NCBI GenBank assembly: GCA_951217055.1
Contig: OX578282.1
Span: forward strand, 59,527,311 to 59,591,310
Reading direction: 5' to 3'
Length of the DNA stretch: 64,000 nt
Source of the DNA: Gerris lacustris
Taxonomy: Eukaryota; Arthropoda; Insecta; Hemiptera; Gerridae
The notes under the pieces are model-generated. The model was given only the letters and a program-made list of their open reading frames with translations. It ran no database searches and was not told the origin of the DNA. A program made the position numbers and the translations under genes. Within the stretch, counting starts at the first letter, position 1, and the number at the start of each line of letters is the position of its first letter. Shown in pieces: positions 59,401 to 64,000 of the stretch.

Positions 59401-62400
59401 AATTCTTTGGGACAAAGGAATATCACACCTCTGTTTTTATAAGGGGAGTAACAGTCTAAATAAGAACATTCTGTACACCTTCTTTAGATTGTTACTCCCC
59501 TATATTTTTTATAAGGGGTGTAACAATCTAATAAAGTGCCCATTTTGACTTACAACATGTAACAACTTTAACTTTGATTAGAAGTTCGTGGTTAATGTGG
59601 TAAATAAAACATTCTCAAAGTCACACCAAGCTGTTATGTAATACGCCAACAGTATAGTAATTTCTACAATTTTAATCGTGAAATGAAATCTATTGTACTT
59701 CAAAACTTTATTATAGATAGCTAATCAAGCCGTACCTATAGTTAGTTATCAGTTACCACTATTTCACTTGAAGTTAAAGATCAATAATATTGTGATATTT
59801 TTGTTACTATTCTTCATTTATTAATTATCATTAAATCAAAAGGAATCAATAAATTCATACACAGAAATCAACTATTTTCATATAAAGTTTGTAGGTGTTT
59901 TGATCAATTCCTCTATTTCTAAGTCTAAATGTAAAGGTTATATTCTTCTTCCTTCCCTATGTATGCAGGCCCTCTTGTGTTAGTGGCCTAGGCTGCAGCC
60001 TATGTAACCGATGCCTAAAAATCAGCACTTCAGTAAGCGCTTTACAAGTTGTGACTTTTGAAACTCAGAATGGCCAACCTATGTGAGGAAAATAATAAAG
60101 CCACTAGGAGGTTATCCAAAGTGTCATGTCCCTCTACCAGTGATATTTCTGTTTGCCTAGTTGGCCAGACCTTCTAGTATTTAAAATCCTGACCTCTCAT
60201 TGGCTCCCCACTCCAATTTTTTGATTTTTCCCGTGCTGTCAAATCACAACTCATAATTTACCTACTGTACTTTAGAGTGCTTTAATGTGTTTCCCTAGGT
60301 TCCTCCTGTAATCACTTATTCTTATTATATTCTCTAAACCAGTGTTTCTCAACCTTTTTGACCCGTGACCCAAAAAAATTTATTTGAAATTATTCCACGG
60401 TCCAATACTTATGTTTTGTGGGTTTAGTATAACCTTAAGTTATCTGTAAAAATAATTTTTCTGAGTCACATTCACCTAGGTTCTGTAATAAATAATTTTA
60501 TTTAAAATATATCTGCAATTTTAAGAGAAACACATTTTGCTTTAATAATTATATTAGGAAAACTATCATATCGGGCTTATTTGAACGTATTATAAATCAT
60601 TGTCAAATAAGATCAACATATTCTGAAAAATTATTTCAACTTTATCATAACAATTTTAAATATACCTAATGAAAATTAAATGAATTTTAATTATATTTAT
60701 TAAAATCAATGTGTGTGTGTGTATTTGAATTATATTGATTAAAATCAATGTGTGTGTGTGTATTTGAATTATATTTATATTAAGTCCTTAGTCAATGGCT
60801 TTGACCGTTAATGGCTTTTTTGCTGTTGCTTATTTCTAAAAAATTATTAATTATTGCTTTAGTAGAATTAGTTAATAATACTCTCATAGTTCAACTTACG
60901 TCAAGTCGATTTCTAAATGTAGTTTTCGTGACAATCATGGTTGACAAACCACTTGCAGCCAAATAAGTTGTTGAGAATGGAAGTAATAATTTAATTGCTT
61001 TTTCACCTAGGATCGGATATTCCTTGAGCAATATTAGTATCTTCTACTATTTGAGAAAATAATGGAAACATTTCATAACAACTACTAGTAACTCTGGTTA
61101 ACCAACCAGAGGTCAAGCTTTATAGCAAAAAACTTCTATTTTGTTTTAACAAATGGTACTCGTTTGACATCCTTGCATTGACCAATATAAATCCTTCCGT
61201 AATGAAAATATGTTAGTTAAATAAGGTACTCTAGCAATCCACTATTCAAAACAAAATACAATTATGATATTTTACATTTACACAATCTAAGTTAAAGTAA
61301 CCATATTATCTTCCACTCTAATTCTTGATAATTTTCACTCTTTCAATTGTAATACTACTACAGATTAATGAAAAATAATTAATGTTTAAGTTTTTTTCTT
61401 ACATTAATGTATTTTATTTTTTTTATTTTACTAATTCCTTTGCGACCCAAAAAAAATTTGCCGCGACCCAAAGGTTGAAAATCACTGCTCTAAACCTTAT
61501 TTTCTTAAGACATTACTATAACTTTTAAAGATTAATTTGAACCCTTCTTTGTGATTTCTTTTCTGGAAACGTAGCTTATAAGCTTTTATTATATTAAATG
61601 CTGACTCATCTACCTCTTTATTAAATATATTAAAAGCCTGATTCACTTACATTGTGCTGATCATCTTATTGAAAACAACAATGGTTCCATTTTCACCCAA
61701 AGAGTAGTTGGCTGAATTACATTTTCCTCCAAATTCAAACACAGCGAAGTATCTCTCAGCTTCGTACCATTTTCCTAAGTACTAAAACATAACAAATAAA
61801 CTATTATTTATACAAATACTAATAATATAATCTTTAAAAACAATACACAGTGCGAGCCAATTAATGTTATTCTTGTTAATTATTAATTATTACCTACCGG
61901 CACAAAAAAAAAAAAAAAAAAATCAAGGAGAACCTATGAACTTATTGTAGGCATCAGAAAGAAGAAAGACCAAGATAATTTATTTATAATTTGGCATTTA
62001 GATAAAAAATTTAAGGATTAATGAATATTTTTTAAATATTTAATTATAAATTGTTATTTATATTCTCCATAGCAAATGTCATTGTGATTCTCACAAAGTA
62101 TCACTTAGGAAGAGTAACAAGAAAGACTTAATATAACTCTTGACCTTATTTGTAGTTAGCCAGAAGAAGGAAGATCTACAGCTATTTTTTTTTTTTACGT
62201 TTTAATAATAAGCTTAAAAATTAATATATAAATCTAAATTATTCAAGGATTCATTATATATATAATATTGTTATTCAACTACTTTGTTTGCTTTTTTTGT
62301 TAGAAATAGGGTGTCTTTGAATAATCTTTGTTCTTTGTCCTTGGTTGCAACTCTGACATTCAAGAGTCTCTTCCCTAGATGTTAGCATTGTATGCTTAAT

Positions 62401-62964
62401 CTCTTTACTTAAAAAAGAAGCTAATTTTCTGTGTCCAGCACATAGCTTCCTCCTTTTTAAAACACAAAAAAGTTTTTACACATATTTTACTAATTATTCC
62501 TGTCATTTCTAAACACATTTAAAATCCTTTAAAATTTATTGAATGTTAGTTTGTAATATGACTACCAAGAATATTTTGATTTTTGACTGTGATTTTCTTT
62601 GCGCTATGTTTTTAATATTTTTTTTTTTTTTTTTTACAAAATCCTAGAATTTTAAGAACATTTATGAATAAAGTATATTATTTTTTAAACTTTGAAATGC
62701 TGAGGGTACAACTGTTTTATTTCATGTTGCCCTTAAATAATAACAATACTGTTTTACAAATCTTTATATGATTAAAAGTCAACTTGTATTTTTTCACTTG
62801 TCAAACTGCCTGATAGACGATCATAAACAGTTGTTAAAATTTACCTTGGCAGGCTCGAAGTCTGCTTTAGTTTCAACTTTAGGGCAAGCTCCTAATCCTG
62901 GGACTTGAGCCAAGCAACTTGAAATGCCGGCAAAAGCAACCAAAAGCAACATTGTATTCCTCAT
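53040..62964 (-). CDS. Apolipoprotein D/Lazarillo-type secreted lipocalin, five coding exons
   Basis: Joined coding exons, read on the minus strand, are 62964-62845, 61781-61651, 57172-57084, 56952-56866 and 53179-53040. They give 189 codons including TAA (188 residues), and every junction is GT-AG and keeps frame. Residues 1-19 form a signal peptide ending SCLA. The mature start (QVPGLGACP) is followed by GKWYE (residues 43-47), the lipocalin GxW signature, and by [18 protein letters not shown] (117-134), the second conserved strand block of ApoD-like lipocalins. FAWILTR (144-150) leads into the C-terminal helix. Cysteines 27, 61, 134 and 184 match the two-disulphide pattern of this family. 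N-glycosylation sequons lie at N65, N71, N87, N90 and N170. Family members bind small hydrophobic ligands such as lipids, bilins or pigments in an eight-strand barrel; the ligand here cannot be told. The start has A at -3; Met5 is an alternative. Length is typical. I am very sure of the family, less sure of the subfamily. Confidence 0.95.
53316..53649. mobile_element. TTGGCA-rich miniature element, copy 2, in lipocalin intron 4
   Basis: Ends AGGCGGATCCACACTATGCC and GGCATAGTGTGGACGCGTCT with TTA on both sides (53313-53315, 53650-53652). It is 334 bp, about 107 bp longer than copy 1. It lies 137 bp from coding exon 5; the frames in it are composition artefacts. Confidence 0.87.
53880..54412 (+). 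repeat. Family C copy beside lipocalin exon 5
   Basis: It opens TTGCTTCCGAGCTTACCTTC and contains a perfect 10-bp stem (CGAGCTTACC-TTC-GGTAAGCTCG). A (GTCT)n tract and a central segment shared with 4866-5238 follow, and it ends CACACTAATTGGCAGTCTAT. It lies in lipocalin intron 4. Confidence 0.8.
55081..55190. repeat. Tandem duplication of about 55-60 bp in lipocalin intron 4
   Basis: AGCATTGTGAT...ATGGGTAG(A/C)TACTT...GGTGTCCA occurs twice in a row with small indels. Confidence 0.8.
55200..55810. other. Intron 4 sequence with a possible transposon end
   Basis: Mostly unremarkable. Near 55755-55810 the sequence AACGGGACAGTCCCATTC followed by CAGGGCATATGGCCACCCTA resembles a widespread arthropod repeat terminus, but no partner end was found. 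Confidence 0.3.
56655..56805. mobile_element. Short hAT-like miniature element in lipocalin intron 4
   Basis: The ends are AGGGCTGTTCCTAGGG and CCCTATGGACGGCC, partly inverted, with a strikingly G+C-rich body. Direct repeat GTACAAACA flanks it (56646-56654 and 56806-56814). It lies 60 bp beyond the exon 4 donor. The 8-bp class duplication and the end sequence suggest hAT, but the ends have decayed. Confidence 0.7.
56866..56952 (-). CDS. Lipocalin coding exon 4 (residues 114-142 plus 1 nt)
   Basis: The acceptor is ttttag|TCGATG and the donor ACCA|gtgagt, phase 1. It encodes the diagnostic [18 protein letters not shown] block with Cys134, then STFGIFNT. Confidence 0.95.
57084..57172 (-). CDS. 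Lipocalin coding exon 3 (residues 84-113 plus 1 nt)
   Basis: The acceptor is tatag|AACTGG and the donor CCAG|gtatat. It encodes [15 protein letters not shown] and [10 protein letters not shown], mid-barrel strands with two adjacent sequons (N87, N90). The upstream intron is about 4.5 kb and transposon-laden; the downstream intron is only 131 bp. Confidence 0.93.
57376..57507. repeat. Perfect 132-bp spacerless palindrome in lipocalin intron 2
   Basis: Two 66-bp arms meet at GGGATCCC (centre 57441/57442) with no mismatch that I can see. The inner 40 bp per arm (ACGGGAAACAGACAGTG and onward) is distinct from the A+T-rich outer 25 bp, yet both parts are mirrored. It lies about 200 bp from exon 3. 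Confidence 0.92.
57727..58335 (+). repeat. Family F element, copy 1, in lipocalin intron 2
   Basis: It opens with a hairpin (CTTTCTC-atataaa-GAGAAAG). A GTCTGTCTGTCG tract and GCGCTACCCCCC follow, then a tRNA box-B-like GGTTCGATTCCCCGCC. It ends ATATGAGAAAGTTTGTCTG plus TTGTCTCGGACCG. About 600 bp; no coding potential. Confidence 0.8.
58655..58790 (+). repeat. Family F terminal fragment
   Basis: The hairpin ACTTTCTC/GAGAAAGT with TTTACATGTTTTGAGGTCCC is present, but the sequence jumps to GGAAAAATCTAGTTTCCGAG, so most of the middle is deleted. Confidence 0.65.
59311..59540. mobile_element. Family D element, copy 4, in lipocalin intron 2
   Basis: Ends GGTCCTTCTTTAGATTG and CAATCTAATAAAGTGCC with two internal AAGGGGAGTAAC hairpins. 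It provides the empty-site sequence for family E copy 3. Confidence 0.8.
60175..60245. repeat. Fragment homologous to the inside of 23143-23410
   Basis: AAAATCCTGACCTCTCATTGG and the CCCGTGCTGTCAAAT continuation match 23222-23275 in the same order; only one arm is present. It lies in lipocalin intron 2. Confidence 0.65.
60340..61487. mobile_element. hAT-type non-autonomous element in lipocalin intron 2
   Basis: The ends are CAGTGTTTCTCAACCTTTTT and AAAGGTTGAAAATCACTG, imperfect inverted repeats of the widespread hAT form. An exact 8-bp target duplication CTCTAAAC flanks it (60332-60339 and 61488-61495). No transposase frame is visible. The interior is A+T-rich and holds a short tandem duplication with GT runs at about 60695-60775. 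The 1148-bp insertion accounts for a quarter of the intron. Confidence 0.9.
61651..61781 (-). CDS. Lipocalin coding exon 2 (residues 41-83 plus 2 nt)
   Basis: It starts at acceptor ttttag|TACTTAGG and ends at donor AT|gtaagtg, phase 2. It carries GKWYE, Cys61 (GGKCNSANY) and sequons N65 and N71. The preceding intron is 1063 bp. Confidence 0.94.
62845..62964 (-). CDS. Lipocalin coding exon 1 (residues 1-40)
   Basis: It encodes the signal peptide and the N-terminal segment with Cys27 of the mature chain, ending in PAK. The donor reads AAG|gtaaat, phase 0. The ATG is 12 nt inside an exon whose acceptor (ttgacag|GACAATAAG) lies at 62976, so the first exon of the mRNA is further upstream. Confidence 0.93.
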
Positions 62965-62976
62965 CTTCTTATTGTC
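62965..62976 (-). other. 5'-UTR part of the first coding exon and upstream 3' splice site
   Basis: Reading minus, a pyrimidine-rich tract (tttttctgttgacag) ends just before GACAATAAGAAG-ATG. This implies a non-coding first exon beyond 62976, either in the last kilobase of the window or outside it; I could not locate it. Confidence 0.7.
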
Positions 62977-63148
62977 CTGTCAACAGAAAAAATATTTGTT
63001 AAAATATTTAGCTTAATAATATATTATGAAGTCATTTAATTTGTTTTGACCTCTTTACCTTTACAATACATAATTTTTTTTTTTTTTAATTTTATTGCAA
63101 TTAATCTTAATGATAGAATTTTAGCAATTTAAATTTGGTTGGTACCTA

Positions 63149-63447
63149 CAGTAGAACCTCAATTATCCGAATAAATTGGGACCAGAGGTGGATTGGATAA
63201 TCGAGGTTCATTGAAAAAAAAAAAAGGTAGATATATTTTTAAAATTAAAATTAAATAAATATGTAAAACAACACATTATATTACATTTTTCTCAGGCAGG
63301 TTTGAAAAAATCACAAATTCTTGTCTGTTTCACCTTTAACAAGGTGGCGAGTACCTCTAACCACCTCACCGGTGGCGAGTTCGGATTAGAGGGTTCGGAT
63401 AATAGAAGGTTCGGATAACAGAGGTTTGGATAATCGAGGTTCTACCG
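63149..63447. mobile_element. pogo/Tigger-like miniature element (TA target)
   Basis: It begins CAGTAGAACCTCAATTATCC and ends with the inverse (GGATAATCGAGGTTCTACCG), flanked by TA at 63147-63148 and 63448-63449. The terminal motif is that of pogo-group Tc1/mariner elements. The interior repeats the GGTTCGGATAA motif near the right end. It is 299 bp with no coding capacity, and lies in the presumed 5'-UTR intron of the lipocalin gene. Confidence 0.88.
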
Positions 63448-64000
63448 TATTTGATAAGTATGATTGATATTTCCAGCATTTTGGATAATTTAGGTTTTAT
63501 TTTATAAGTTGTCCCTGAAAATTTTCTTATTTTCTACCAGCTCTCGATTTCTGCACTCATTCACTGATCCAAATCTAAACCTCTATATGGTTTTTGGAAG
63601 TGGTCTAATATTGAACTACTGAAAAAGTGAAAGTTGCAGTATACTTAATTTGAGTCCTCTACACCCTTTGTTATAAAGTGTTTTGAAATTTGATATTATC
63701 GTGAGTGTTAAATGTTAACAAATCAAGAGTAAGATCTCTACTAGCTAAATATTTTACAAGTTTTGAAGACTTAAACTAACAGTAAAAGTGATGTTAATAT
63801 GAATGTGCTTTGATAGGCTAGGGCTGTGAGAGAAGGATTAAGAAAGGAACCTAAGGTAAGAAGATATGAATATCGATGACCCCATATAGGTATAACAATT
63901 TTTCTCAACTGTTGACTTTACTTTAACTAAAAATGATCCCTTAAAACTGTGTTTAGTACAGTAAGCAGTTGGGAAAAATGGTTATACCTGATCTATACTA

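Overview
This is a non-coding-rich, strongly A+T-biased piece of an animal genome, almost certainly an arthropod and probably an insect. Evidence is one spliced insect-type lipocalin gene, GT-AG introns from 131 bp to 4.5 kb, a Jockey-like retrotransposon relic, and many non-autonomous DNA transposons (hAT, piggyBac-like, pogo-like, TA-target and TWA-target families). I cannot name the order or species from sequence alone. There is no prokaryotic organisation, and most open frames over 60 codons start at non-ATG codons or lie inside repeats.

Region by region. 1-8 kb: a fold-back element (513-1555), a TA-target element (from 2854) with a 1.08-kb hAT element inserted in it, and two inverted copies of repeat family C around 5-7 kb. 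8-20 kb: families F, E and C nested in one another, a tRNA-Ser-like SINE relic at 12.2 kb, and a piggyBac-like miniature element at 17.9 kb. 20-25 kb: a 237-bp near-perfect palindrome, long AT microsatellites, family D, a three-deep nest at 23.1-23.4 kb and a 1.2-kb fold-back. 26.1-26.9 kb: a composite of miniature inverted-repeat elements. 28-37 kb: degraded F, D and E copies, an LTR remnant with a primer-binding site (34.1 kb), and several TAA/TTA-target miniature elements. 38-39.5 kb: a broken Jockey-like reverse transcriptase with a tiny hAT element inside it. 42-51 kb: more F and C copies and two head-to-head truncated copies (43.4 and 49.8 kb) of an element that keeps only the first exon of a putative tyrosine-recombinase (Crypton-like) gene.

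53.0-63.0 kb, minus strand: the only intact host gene I can support, a five-coding-exon apolipoprotein D/Lazarillo-type lipocalin of 188 residues. It has a signal peptide, the GxW motif, four conserved cysteines and five N-glycosylation sequons. Its introns hold a hAT element with 8-bp target duplication, a smaller hAT element, copies of families F and D, and a spacerless perfect palindrome. A 5'-UTR intron carries a pogo/Tigger-like miniature element.

Repeat families are labelled A to G here for convenience: B (TA target, ends CTACGTTTTTA), C (ends GCTTCCGA / CACACTAATTGGCA), D (ends GGYACTTCTTTAGATTG), E (GGGTCCGTAGGC), F (ACTTTCTCATATA), G (AACGGGCTT). The window is best read as a record of nested transposition; in several cases an uninterrupted copy elsewhere in the window gives the empty site. 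I found no CRISPR array, rRNA gene or operon, and no convincing new biological system. The most unusual items are the paired recombinase-exon elements, the two large palindromes, and the clustered miniature elements with convergent termini.
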